Assembly: GCA_910585275.1 (NCBI GenBank) | Contig: CAJUCW010000015.1 | Coordinates: 26,278-90,277, forward strand | Source: an uncultured Muribaculaceae bacterium | Lineage (GTDB): Bacteria > Bacteroidota > Bacteroidia > Bacteroidales > Muribaculaceae | Direction: 5' to 3' | Length of the DNA stretch: 64,000 bases | In this document: positions 42,747 through 51,900 of the stretch, piece after piece | Numbering within the stretch: the stretch's first letter is position 1 | Layout of the letters: the number at the start of each line of letters is the position of its first letter | Translations under genes and position numbers: made by a program | Notes under the pieces: generated by a model | Seen by the model: only the letters and a program-made list of their open reading frames with translations | What the model was told of the DNA's origin: nothing | Database searches by the model: none

Positions 42747-44873
42747 TTATATTTTTAGATGGAGAACTATTTTTCCGCCGTGGCGAAGTGGAGACCCTTT
42801 GGGAAGGGATTGCGAAACCACGCGTCCCGATCCTCGAAGGACCACGTTAAGTCCGTTGCTTTCAAGGATTCTGACGGCCGTGGGGGCATCATACCCTACT
42901 ACATTGGGTACGCATCCGGCGGGATTGCCGTTTGATTTTGTTGCTTTCACTTTTCTTGCCTTCGGAATCCCGAGAGAGGAGGTGAGTTCCCGGCTGTCGT
43001 AGGCCTCGGATGCCGCAAGCACGGGTGTGTTTTCTGTTTTTGAAGTAGTGAAGGAGGAAGAATTGTTGAGCATCCCCCGGGCATACATTTTTACGGCCAT
43101 ATTTTTCACCACCTGGCCCGATGTGCGGTTGGCGCTTGTCCCCGACGGGCCGAGAACGAGTGCCATACACGAATAGAGCGGTTGCTCGTAAGGGAAGAAT
43201 CCTGCGAAGGCATATCGGCGTTTCGAGGTGTTGTAGGCGCCGTGTTCCACCGGATAGGCTGTGCCTGTTTTCCCTGCCACTTCCACACGGTCGTCGCGCA
43301 CAAGTCGGGCTGTGCCGTGTTCTCCCCATACCACCTCCCGGATGCATTGGCGCACTTTGCTGGCTGTGGCCCGGGAGCAGATACTGTCGCGGATATAGCT
43401 GATCGGCAGGATTGAATCGCGGCCTTCTTCGTCAATAAGTGCCCTCACGAGGTGCGGCCTCACATATTTACCGCCGTTGGCAATGGCATTATAGACCGAA
43501 AGGGCATAAAGCGGAGGAATTTCGGTGTTATAGCCGTATGCCTGACGTGCAAGGTCGAGGTGGCGGGAGGTCATGGTGATATTGTTGCCCCGGGAGTCTT
43601 TATCAACGAGCCTTCTGATTCTGGGGATGCATTCTCCGGCAATACCGGTGTGCATGGGTTCGAAAAAACCTATTGAGGCGAGGCGGTCATAGAAGGCTTC
43701 CGGTTTTTGTTCGTATCCGCGGAATATCACGCGGGCTATCCCGGTATTCGAAGATTGCTCGATGATTTGTTTCATCGTCTTGCGTCCGGACCCGTGGGGG
43801 TCACTGGTGCGTTGGAACGGGCTGCAGTCTTCCGTGTCGTTCACGTTTTTCACGAGGCCGTCTTCGAAGGCTATCATCAGCGAGATAGGCTTCATTACGG
43901 AGCCGGGTTCAAACGCCTGTACCGCACGGTTGAGGGCTTCCCCGTAGGTGCCATCTTTCAAAAGTTCGATATTCGAAATCGCTTTGATTTCCCCTGTGGC
44001 CACTTCCATGAGGATTGCCGTGCCCCATTCCGCCTTGGAGTCTTGACAGATTTTGAGCAGTTCCTCTTCAAGCATGTCCTGAAGGTCGATGTCGATGGTG
44101 GTGTGGATGTCGAACCCCCTTACAGGAGCTTGCGACATCCAGTTGCCTATCCCAGAGGTGAGCGCCACTTTTTTGGCTACGCCCGGTTTGCCATAGAGAA
44201 GCGTGTCAAGGTCTTTCTCCAGGCCCGAATATCCATGAAATTCGCCGGTGGCGTGGCTTTCATTTACGCGTCCGATGCTTCGGTATGCCATCCTTCCGTA
44301 AGGATAGATTCGCACGTTTTTTTCTTCCTTATAGACCGGGATGCGGAATCCGCGCCCCTTGAAGTCTTTGAGATAAGGGAAATTGCGTATGCGCTCGAAG
44401 TCTTCGAGTGTCTTCTTGGCGGTAAGCCTCAGCGCACGCGGACGCTTGTTGGGCTCTTTGTCGAATTCCTTTTTCAGTCGCGTGTGCCAGGAATATTTCT
44501 TGAATGTGTCGGGATGCTGTTTGAGGTTTCTGATGCGGGGATAATGATAGTCGAGTGAGTCCGCGAGGCTGTCGATTTTTGCCCAGGGGATTCCGTTCTG
44601 CTTCATCACCTTGTTGTGGCGTAGGTCGAGCTTTATGTCATATACCTTTAGGTTGCAGGCGAGGATATTGCCGTTGGAGGCGAGGATGTTGCCTCTCTCG
44701 GGGGGGATAACCGAAGTCTGCGACAACTCTTTGTGTGCTCGTTTGTTCCATTCGGGTGCGGTCAACACTGTGGTGTCGATGAGTTTCACCACCACGGCTA
44801 TCGAAAACAAGAGGAATGCAAGCGTGATGATGGCATACCTGAAAAGGATATGTGTCTTGTTGTTTTGTTTCAT
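42747..44873 (-). CDS. ftsI: Class B penicillin-binding protein, FtsI/SpoVD type with PASTA domain
   Basis: 708 residues. One N-terminal membrane helix, a PBP dimerisation domain (PPERGNILASNGNILACN), and the transpeptidase with the catalytic triad motifs SVMK (in AFEPGSVMKPIS), SSN (EQSSNTGIA) and KTGT (AGKTGTAYPV). The last 60 residues (CVPNVVGYDAPTAVRILESN ... IVLHLK) form a PASTA domain, which binds peptidoglycan or lipid II. It crosslinks septal wall with FtsW. Confidence 0.95.
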   Translation of the reverse strand: MKQNNKTHILFRYAIITLAFLLFSIAVVVKLIDTTVLTAPEWNKRAHKELSQTSVIPPERGNILASNGNILACNLKVYDIKLDLRHNKVMKQNGIPWAKIDSLADSLDYHYPRIRNLKQHPDTFKKYSWHTRLKKEFDKEPNKRPRALRLTAKKTLEDFERIRNFPYLKDFKGRGFRIPVYKEEKNVRIYPYGRMAYRSIGRVNESHATGEFHGYSGLEKDLDTLLYGKPGVAKKVALTSGIGNWMSQAPVRGFDIHTTIDIDLQDMLEEELLKICQDSKAEWGTAILMEVATGEIKAISNIELLKDGTYGEALNRAVQAFEPGSVMKPISLMIAFEDGLVKNVNDTEDCSPFQRTSDPHGSGRKTMKQIIEQSSNTGIARVIFRGYEQKPEAFYDRLASIGFFEPMHTGIAGECIPRIRRLVDKDSRGNNITMTSRHLDLARQAYGYNTEIPPLYALSVYNAIANGGKYVRPHLVRALIDEEGRDSILPISYIRDSICSRATASKVRQCIREVVWGEHGTARLVRDDRVEVAGKTGTAYPVEHGAYNTSKRRYAFAGFFPYEQPLYSCMALVLGPSGTSANRTSGQVVKNMAVKMYARGMLNNSSSFTTSKTENTPVLAASEAYDSRELTSSLGIPKARKVKATKSNGNPAGCVPNVVGYDAPTAVRILESNGLNVVLRGSGRVVSQSLPKGSPLRHGGKIVLHLKI

Positions 44874-44904
44874 TTCATTACAATGCGCGTTGTTCCGCCG
44901 TTTT

Positions 44905-45270
44905 TCAATTATTGTCTAATTCCAGTTCGAACGGAGGTTGTTCCTGGAAATCGAGGCCCAGGCCGTTTTCGTCAACGAGTCGTTTCATTTCCGTTTCCCT
45001 TATCAGCGACATATATGCGGCTTTTTCTTGAAGTTTCGAACTCTCGGCAAGCTGCAGTTCGTTGGAAAGCCGTTTGATTTCCTCCATTTTGGTTTTTGTC
45101 TTGTAGCGGAGTCCCATGAGGGAGAGCATAGCCACGAGAAACACCATCAGGAGCCACGCGTTGCGTTTGAAAAACTCTACAGAAAGTGAACGCCCGTATC
45201 TTACGTCTGAAACCCATGCCGGGGTGGGACGTTTATTTTTTTCTTTTTTAGGTGTTGATGTGTCGTTCAT
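44905..45270 (-). CDS. ftsL: FtsL-like division protein
   Basis: 121 residues: a basic cytosolic part, one membrane helix (NAWLLMVFLVAMLSLMGLRY) and a periplasmic coiled coil (MEEIKRLSNELQLAESSKLQ ...). This is the layout of FtsL, which forms a complex with FtsB/FtsQ. Bacteroidota FtsL is short on sequence identity; the call rests on layout and on its place between rsmH and the PBP gene. Confidence 0.87.
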   Translation of the reverse strand: MNDTSTPKKEKNKRPTPAWVSDVRYGRSLSVEFFKRNAWLLMVFLVAMLSLMGLRYKTKTKMEEIKRLSNELQLAESSKLQEKAAYMSLIRETEMKRLVDENGLGLDFQEQPPFELELDNN

Positions 45271-45290
45271 TGTTTAGGAGAGAATTATTG

Positions 45291-46205
45291 TCATTGTTGA
45301 ATGAGTTCGGCAACACGGAGTTTGGCGCTTCTTGACCTCGGATTGGCCTCGACTTCCTCCGGCGATGGTTCCACAGGTTTTCTTGTGACGAGTTTCCATT
45401 GGGTGGAGATGCGTCCGAAGAAATCCTTCTGTTCGATGCCGTCGATGTTGCCTGTTTTCATAAAATTTTTCACCATCCGGTCTTCCACCGAATGATATGT
45501 TAGAACCGCGAGCCTTCCCCCCGGTTTGAGCACCCTTGCGGAGGCCTCGAGGAAGCGTCTGAGGTCGCCCATTTCATCGTTGGTGCGTATTCTAAGGGCT
45601 TGGAACACTTGGGCGAGTTCCTTTTTTTCTTGCCTGGGGTCAAGCGCGGGGCGGACTGCGTCGGCAAGTTGGAATGTAGTGGAAATTGGCGATGCTTCGC
45701 GTGCTTTGACTATGGCTTTTACCACGTTGCCCGGACGTTTCAAGTCGGTATATGCGTAGAGCATGTTTCTAAGTTCTTCTTCCGATGCTTCCGTCACTAT
45801 GTCGGCGGCACTGACGTCGGCTTTACGGTTCATGCGCATGTCGAGAGGGGAGTCTGTGCGGAAGGAGAAACCTCTTTCCGACGAGTCGAAGTGGTGGAAG
45901 CTAACCCCGAGGTCGGCAAGGATTCCATCGGCTTTCCCTACTCCATGATAGCGCATGAAATTTTCGATGAAACGAAAATTGGAATGCACAAACGTAAATC
46001 TGTCGTCGTCGATGCGGTTTGAGAATGCATCCATGTCCCTGTCGAAAGAGAAAAGCCGTCCGTTTTCTCCAAGCTGTGCCATTATGGCGCGTGAATGTCC
46101 GCCGCCTCCGAAAGTGGCGTCGATGTATATTCCGTTTGGCTTGATATTCAGCAGGCTTATGGCTTCGGGAAGCAGCGCGGGGATATGATATGCGGTCTCT
46201 GACAT
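45291..46205 (-). CDS. rsmH: 16S rRNA m4C1402 methyltransferase RsmH (MraW)
   Basis: 304 residues. HIPALLPEAISLLNIKPNGI, DATFGGGGHSRAIMAQLGEN (SAM motif), GILADLGVSFHHFDSSERGF, SPLDMRMN and FQALRIRTNDEMGDL are classic for MraW. First gene of the dcw cluster here. The upstream 200 bp hold no mraZ, which usually precedes rsmH; I see no mraZ anywhere in the window. Confidence 0.97.
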   Translation of the reverse strand: MSETAYHIPALLPEAISLLNIKPNGIYIDATFGGGGHSRAIMAQLGENGRLFSFDRDMDAFSNRIDDDRFTFVHSNFRFIENFMRYHGVGKADGILADLGVSFHHFDSSERGFSFRTDSPLDMRMNRKADVSAADIVTEASEEELRNMLYAYTDLKRPGNVVKAIVKAREASPISTTFQLADAVRPALDPRQEKKELAQVFQALRIRTNDEMGDLRRFLEASARVLKPGGRLAVLTYHSVEDRMVKNFMKTGNIDGIEQKDFFGRISTQWKLVTRKPVEPSPEEVEANPRSRSAKLRVAELIQQ

Positions 46206-46353
46206 TTGCAGTTTCTTACACGATTCTATTTGAAAGTGTAAAGTTAGTTAAAAATGTAAACAATTTACAAATCTTAATTCAGGAAAATTGGAAAAATCGT
46301 CAAAAAATTATCTACAAGATGGAGTCTTTGAATGCCGACAATACAAAACAGGA

Positions 46354-46378
46354 TGTGTCATAAATCTGTTATGACACA
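46354..46378 (-). terminator. Hairpin after the LEA-like gene
   Basis: TGTGTCATAA (46354-46363) and TTATGACACA (46369-46378) around ATCTG; the minus strand continues into CCTGTTTTGTATT. It ends the gene at 46409. Confidence 0.7.
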
Positions 46379-46408
46379 CCCTGCTCATTGTTTATCCGGC
46401 GGATGGTT

Positions 46409-46786
46409 TTATTTATCGAGTTTGTCAGCGAGGTCCGACACCTTGTCGGCTCCTGCGTGAAGGATGTCGGCAGCCTTATCTTTGATTTTATCGAAGATTC
46501 CTGATGCCTTTTCCTGTGCTGCGTCGGCAAGGCCGGATGCTTTGTCTTTGAGGTCTGCGGCCTTATTGGCGACAGCATCCTTTAAATCGGCAGCTTTGTC
46601 TGCGGCCTGATTTTTGATATCGGATGCCTTCTCTGCAGCCTGCGACTTGATGTCGGCGGCTTGGTTTTTGATATCGGCAGCTTTTTGAGCGGCTGCCTCT
46701 TTTAAATCTGAAGCTGCTGCCTTGGCTTCGTCGATACTTGACTGTGCTGCGTTTTTCGCCTGCTCTGCATAATCTGTTGTTTTCAT
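46409..46786 (-). CDS. LEA-like amphipathic helix protein with Ala/Lys/Asp 11-residue repeats
   Basis: 125 residues, no signal peptide, no Cys, very rich in Ala, Lys and Asp. Repeats of the type AAxKAADIKNQ / AADKAADLKDA run through the whole protein with a spacing of 11, as in group 3 LEA proteins and some apolipoprotein-like bacterial proteins. They form long amphipathic helices, often only on drying or membrane contact. Single gene. A stress-protection or envelope role is possible but not shown. Confidence 0.75.
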   Translation of the reverse strand: MKTTDYAEQAKNAAQSSIDEAKAAASDLKEAAAQKAADIKNQAADIKSQAAEKASDIKNQAADKAADLKDAVANKAADLKDKASGLADAAQEKASGIFDKIKDKAADILHAGADKVSDLADKLDK

Positions 46787-46921
46787 AATCCTGTTAATTA
46801 TATAATTCTACAATACGAACGACATTAAAACATCCTTCCGGCTATTCTGGTTGCTGATTTTTCATTCTTTAACGCTTGTTATTGTAGAAATTGAGATAAC
46901 AAGGATAGTCGTTATGTATCT

Positions 46922-47479
46922 TTGTCTTGCGACTATTGTCTTATTAATCAGAGGCTGATAAGTCTTGTAAGCTGCGGACTAATCATTTCCAGTCCGTTCT
47001 TTGCGAATGCCTTGAAAGCCCGCAACAGTGAAACCCGGGAGATTGAGGCGCGACTTAAGGAAAAGATTGCATCGTTGCCCGACGACGCTCCCGAGAAATA
47101 TTTCCAGAATATAATCGACAAATATAAGGGAAAAGTGGTGTTGGTTGACCTTTGGAACACATGGTGCGGTCCTTGCCGCTCTGCCCTTAAGGAAAACGAA
47201 CCACTTAAGTCTTCTAAGCTGAGCGACCCCGACATCGTGTGGGTGTATATAGCCGACACAAGCTCTGATCTCTCACAGTATGAGAAGATGTTGCCGGGAA
47301 TAAAGGGTGAGCATTATATGGCATCGGAAGAGCAGATAAAGGCTATCCGCAACCGTTTTCAGGTTGACGGGATTCCGTTCTACATTCTTGTTGACCGCGA
47401 GGGCAACGCAGTGCGCCATCCGGATTACCGCGACCATGACAAGATGGTGGAAGGCATAAAGGAAGCCCTTGGCAAATAA
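46922..47479 (+). CDS. Thioredoxin-fold (TlpA-like) protein, possibly 5'-truncated
   Basis: The C-terminal 130 residues are a full thioredoxin-like domain: KYKGKVVLVDLWNTWCGPCR with the redox pair, then GIPFYILVDREGNAV with the cis-Pro. The frame is open up to TTG 46922, but no ATG precedes the domain. A -7 box TATCTTTG overlaps positions 46917-46924, so a transcript would start inside or after the supposed start. The N-terminal sequence LISLVSCGLIISSPFFANA looks like a signal peptide. In related bacteria the domain usually ends a longer protein, so this may be a truncated gene brought under a new promoter. Confidence 0.6.
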   Translation: MSCDYCLINQRLISLVSCGLIISSPFFANALKARNSETREIEARLKEKIASLPDDAPEKYFQNIIDKYKGKVVLVDLWNTWCGPCRSALKENEPLKSSKLSDPDIVWVYIADTSSDLSQYEKMLPGIKGEHYMASEEQIKAIRNRFQVDGIPFYILVDREGNAVRHPDYRDHDKMVEGIKEALGK

Positions 47480-47510
47480 AGAAGAGTAGATAAATTCGTT
47501 TCATGTTTTT

Positions 47511-47548
47511 GTGCGCTTCGTCTCTTACGGGAGACGGGGCGCTTTTTT
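47511..47548 (+). terminator. Terminator after the thioredoxin-fold gene
   Basis: GCGCTTCGTCTC pairs with GAGACGGGGCGC over 12 bp (two G-T pairs), followed by six T. Confidence 0.9.
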
Positions 47549-47775
47549 CGTATGTCATGACACCGGAATGGGTGGTGGCGGGGCGGGTGTCATAAAATGA
47601 TTTAAAAAAGATTAAACGCGCAAGGCAAATCGCTTCGACGGTTGTTTAACATTCAAAGCCGCCGCTCGTAACTTCCACTAAAACAGTGTGGGCGCGGGCC
47701 GGAATAAGAGATGCGGCGACACTCGTTACTGGTTGATTGCATATAGAAACATTTACATTTTAAAACAAAAAGATT

Positions 47776-48291
47776 ATGAAAACATCTGATTTCAACCGCC
47801 ATGATGCCGTCAGGCACAACAGAGTCCGCGGGGCGGCGTGGCTGCTTAGTATATTCGGTATTTTCGGGGTATGTCTGTTTCTCGCATGGCTCGTAGGCAA
47901 AGACAACGGCCCGTTGTCGTCGCATGGCGACCGTTTCGCCAAAGAGAGTATGTATTCTCCCTCGGCCCTGCATCTCGGGCGATATTCCAAAGGGACGAAA
48001 CAGCGCGGTTCCGCCCCGCAGACGATGCTGACGTTTGTATATTTCGAGGAACCTGCTTCCGTTTCCCTTCCCGGCGCGGATGTGCGCAATAAGGTGGCTG
48101 TACCTTCTAAACTTTCTGCATCCGCTGCTTCGGCATCCGCAGGTTCTACAAACGCCTACGACGACCGTATCGAGCGTGAGGCGAGGGAGGTGTTGCGTGG
48201 TGATTATGGCAATAATCCTGGACGCCAGAAGTCGTTGGGTTCAGATTATTCGGCAGTACAGGCGCGTGTTAACCAGATTCTTGGTCGTTAA
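47776..48291 (+). CDS. Membrane-anchored protein with C-terminal Cpl-7-like (CW_7) wall-binding motif
   Basis: 171 residues. One membrane helix near the N-terminus (AAWLLSIFGIFGVCLFLAWL), a low-complexity Ser/Ala linker (SKLSASAASASAGSTN) and a final 40 residues: IEREAREVLRGDYGNNPGRQ, then KSLGSDYSAVQARVNQILG. That matches the CW_7 pattern (hydrolase-associated Cpl-7 repeat: AREVIxGxYGNGxxRKxxL..Y..VQxxVN). CW_7 binds the peptide part of peptidoglycan. There is no catalytic domain, so the protein may tether membrane and wall. The match is by eye. Confidence 0.6.
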   Translation: MKTSDFNRHDAVRHNRVRGAAWLLSIFGIFGVCLFLAWLVGKDNGPLSSHGDRFAKESMYSPSALHLGRYSKGTKQRGSAPQTMLTFVYFEEPASVSLPGADVRNKVAVPSKLSASAASASAGSTNAYDDRIEREAREVLRGDYGNNPGRQKSLGSDYSAVQARVNQILGR

Positions 48292-48325
48292 ATTGGCAAA
48301 CCGGATGAGTATCCATTAAGATATA

Positions 48326-48370
48326 GAAAAATCCGGCAACCTTCAATTATTGCGGGTTGCCGGATTTTTC
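48326..48370. terminator. Bidirectional terminator
   Basis: A perfect 16-bp inverted repeat (48326-48341 and 48355-48370) with A and T runs at its ends, between two converging genes. Confidence 0.9.
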
Positions 48371-48412
48371 TCTGTGGTTACGTTTTAAGGAACGAACTCT
48401 AAAAAAACTATG

Positions 48413-48619
48413 TTATTTCTTTTTTTCGATGCCAAGCATTTCGCGGCGTCCTTCGGCAATCTGTTCGTGCCCTTCTTTGATTTCCTTGATTCCTTTATGC
48501 ACCTTGCAGAGTTTCTTAAGAATCTCGGCTGAAAGGACTATTGCTGCGGCGCCCATTACCACGTGGACGAAATGAGGGATGAGGTGGGGGAGTTCCTCTT
48601 CGAAATTGTACTTTTTCAT
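48413..48619 (-). CDS. Small membrane protein, unknown function
   Basis: 68 residues: a His-containing hydrophobic segment (LIPHFVHVVMGAAAIVLSAEIL) followed by a charged helix (KKLCKVHKGIKEIKEGHEQI). No family recognised. Start ATG 48619. The stretch upstream to 48972 has no gene; it holds a -7 box TACTTTTG (48908-48915) that may serve the glycosidase gene, without a clear -33. Confidence 0.6.
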   Translation of the reverse strand: MKKYNFEEELPHLIPHFVHVVMGAAAIVLSAEILKKLCKVHKGIKEIKEGHEQIAEGRREMLGIEKKK

Positions 48620-48972
48620 AATCTGTATAATTAAAGATTTATAGTTGGTGTTTGTGATTAATTACAATAAAGAGGTTGGAATGGTTCATCTGCGTGGCTT
48701 AAAAGAGGGTGTGTGGTTGACGAAACTTGCGTTAGAGTCAAATAATAACACATTTTGGACCAATTGTAATGTAGCACTCTTGAGGGATGTCTGAAAAATA
48801 ATACATGTCGGTAAGAAGAGGGCGGCCTGATTCGGCTTGCTGTGATGCAGGTGTCAATTGTAAATGTATTTGTTACGGATTGCACCATATTATAGGTTGG
48901 CCTTAATTACTTTTGCAAAGTAGTCGTGAAAGAAGACTTTTAGTTTTAGTTTAATCCATAATATACTGACTT

Positions 48973-51900
48973 ATGACCAAACTGATTTATGTCGCGGCAG
49001 GCCTCTTTGCCTTCTTCCCGGCAATGGCTTCCGGCCATGTAGGGGCAACCGTGTCGAGTCCTGACGGGAAGACCGTTCTGACTGTATCCGACCTTAACGG
49101 GATACCGGCCTATAGCGTCGCCTACGACGGCGTGACGATGATTGAGAATTCTCCTCTTGGAATGGTTACCAACATCGGAGACTTCACCCAAGGGCTTTCC
49201 ATTACTTCCGCCGCTCCTGTAAAAGCGGTGGCCGATGACTATTCCCTCCCCAATATAAAGAAAAGCCGTGTGAACTACCGTGCCAACCGGGGGGAGTTCA
49301 CCTTTGGCAAGGATGGCAAGAAAGTTTTTGACTATATAGTGGAGGTAAGCGACAACAACGTGGCATTCCGTTATCTCCTCCATCCGCAGGGAGATACGCG
49401 TTGTTGCATCGTGGAGTCGGAAGCTACCGGCTTTGCCATGCCTGCGGGCACCACAACGTTTCTATGTCCCCAGAGCCTTCCGATGGGTGGTTTCGCAAGG
49501 ACATCGCCGAGTTATGAGACAAGCTACACCCTCGATGATGCTGTCGGCAAAAACGGATGGGGTGCCGGTTATTCTTTCCCTTGCCTGTTCCGCAACGGCG
49601 ACAAAGGCTGGATGCTGATTTCGGAAACCGGAATTGCGGGAGATTATTGCGCTTCGCATCTTGCCGGAAACACCGACGGTTCCTATACTATCGCTTACCC
49701 GCAACAGGGGGAAATGAACGGCTTCGGCTCGACGTCTGCTGCGATTGCGCTTCCTGGTTATACGCCGTGGAGGACTATTACCGTGGGCTCCGATTTAAGG
49801 CCCATTGTGGAGACCACCATACCCTTCGATGTGGTGCGTCCGCTTTATAATCCGTCGCGTAAATATGAATATGGGAAAGGTTCGTGGAGCTGGATAATGA
49901 AAATGGATCCGAGCTGCAATTTCGACGAACAGAAACGATACATAGATTTCTCTTCCGATATGGGATATTCAAGTGTGCTCGTCGATGCGTTGTGGGATAC
50001 CCAAATCGGATATGACGGTATAGAGAAACTGGCGGCATACGGCAAAGGGAAGGGGGTTGCCCTTTTCCTTTGGTATAACTCCAACGGGAGTTGGAACGAC
50101 GCTCCCCAGGGCCCGCGCGGCATAATGAACGACATCGTGAAGCGTCGCAAAGACATGGCGTGGATGCAAAGAAACGGAATCAAGGGCATAAAGGTCGATT
50201 TTTTCGGCGGCGACAAACAAGAGATGATGCGTCTGTATCACGATATCCTCTCGGATGCCAACGACTACGGCCTGCTCGTTATTTTCCATGGCTGTACGCT
50301 GCCGCGTGGATGGGACAGGATGTATCCTAATTTCGTGGCTTCGGAGGCTGTGCTCGCAAGCGAGAATCTTCATTTTTCACAGGGAAGTTGCGACGCGGAG
50401 GCCATGAACGCAGCTATCCATCCGTTTATCCGTAACACTGTGGGGGGAATGGATTTCGGTGGGAGTGCGCTGAATAAATATTATAATGCCGGCAATGGGC
50501 CTAAGGGGTCGAAAAGGAAAACTTCCGACGTGTTCGCGCTTGCGGCTGCCGTGCTTTTCCAAAGCCCTGTGCAGCACTTCGCCCTCGCTCCCAATAATCT
50601 TCAGGATGCTCCTGCATGGGCAATCGGTTTTATGAAGAATGTGCCTACTGTCTGGGATGAAACACGCTTCATTGATGGCTATCCGGGTAAATATGTGGTT
50701 TTGGCGAGAAGAAAAGGATATGATTGGTATGTATGCGGTGTAAACGCCGGCCCGAAATCCATGGATGTGGCGTTTATGCTTCCCGAAGGTATGCAGGGAA
50801 AGAACCTGTCGCTTTATTCCGATGATGCTGCATTGAACGGAAGCGTTAAGTATTTCAAGACTTCGAAAGACGGCAACGCAAAGGTAAACATCCCTTCGAA
50901 CGGCGGATTCGTAATCGCCCCGCCATTTTCGAAACCGACGCGCCCCATTGTGCAGACAAGCTATACGGCAGACCCCGCGCCGATGGTGCATGACGGCACC
51001 GTATATCTTTATACTTCCCATGATGAGGACGATGCCGACGGATTCAAAATGTATGACTGGCTGCTTTACACATCGACCGATATGGTCAACTGGACTGCCC
51101 ATGGGGCGGTCGCTTCCTTGAAAGATTTCAAATGGAACAAGCGGGACAACGGTGCGTGGGCTATCCAGGTGGTGGAGCGCAATGGAAAATTCTATATGTA
51201 TTGCCCGATTCACGGCAACGGTATAGGCGTATTGGTTGCCGATTCCCCCTACGGACCTTTTGTAGATCCTATCGGCAAGCCGCTTGTGTGGCAGAAAGAA
51301 CATTGGAATGATATCGACCCTACGGTGCTTGTGGATGACGATGGCCAGGCATATCTTTATTGGGGCAATCCACATCTTTATGGCGTGAAACTTAACGACG
51401 ATATGGTGTCTTATTCGGGCGATATAATCACGTTTCCTCACATTCGGGATTATCAGGAGGGACCCTGGCTGTCGAAACACGACGGACGTTACTATATGTC
51501 GTTCGCATCTACCTGTTGTCCGGAAGGTATAGGCTATGCCATGAGTGATTCCGCTTCCGGTCCGTGGGAATATAAGGGCCATATAATGGACCATACTCCC
51601 AGGACACGTGGCAATCATCCTGGACTGATAGATTATAAGGGTAAGAGCTATGTGTTCGGGCATAGCTACGATGTATTAAGGCAAGAGACCCCCGACCATC
51701 ACGAACGCCGCTGCGTGGAGGCTGCCGAGATGTGGTATAATCAAGACGGGACGATTCAGGAGGTGCCTTATTGGAGAGACGCCACGCTTTCGCAGATAGA
51801 GGTTTTAAATCCGTTCCGAAGGGTAGAGGCCGAAACGATGGCATGGGGCTACGGACTCAAGACACTCCCTGCTCCCGATAACAGCCCCGCCTCCGCCAAC

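Noticed and set aside
34702..46205. Many long plus-strand ORFs over the dcw cluster (up to 371 codons)
   Set aside because: High-GC antisense frames of conserved genes; no domains, and the minus-strand genes overlap each other tightly.
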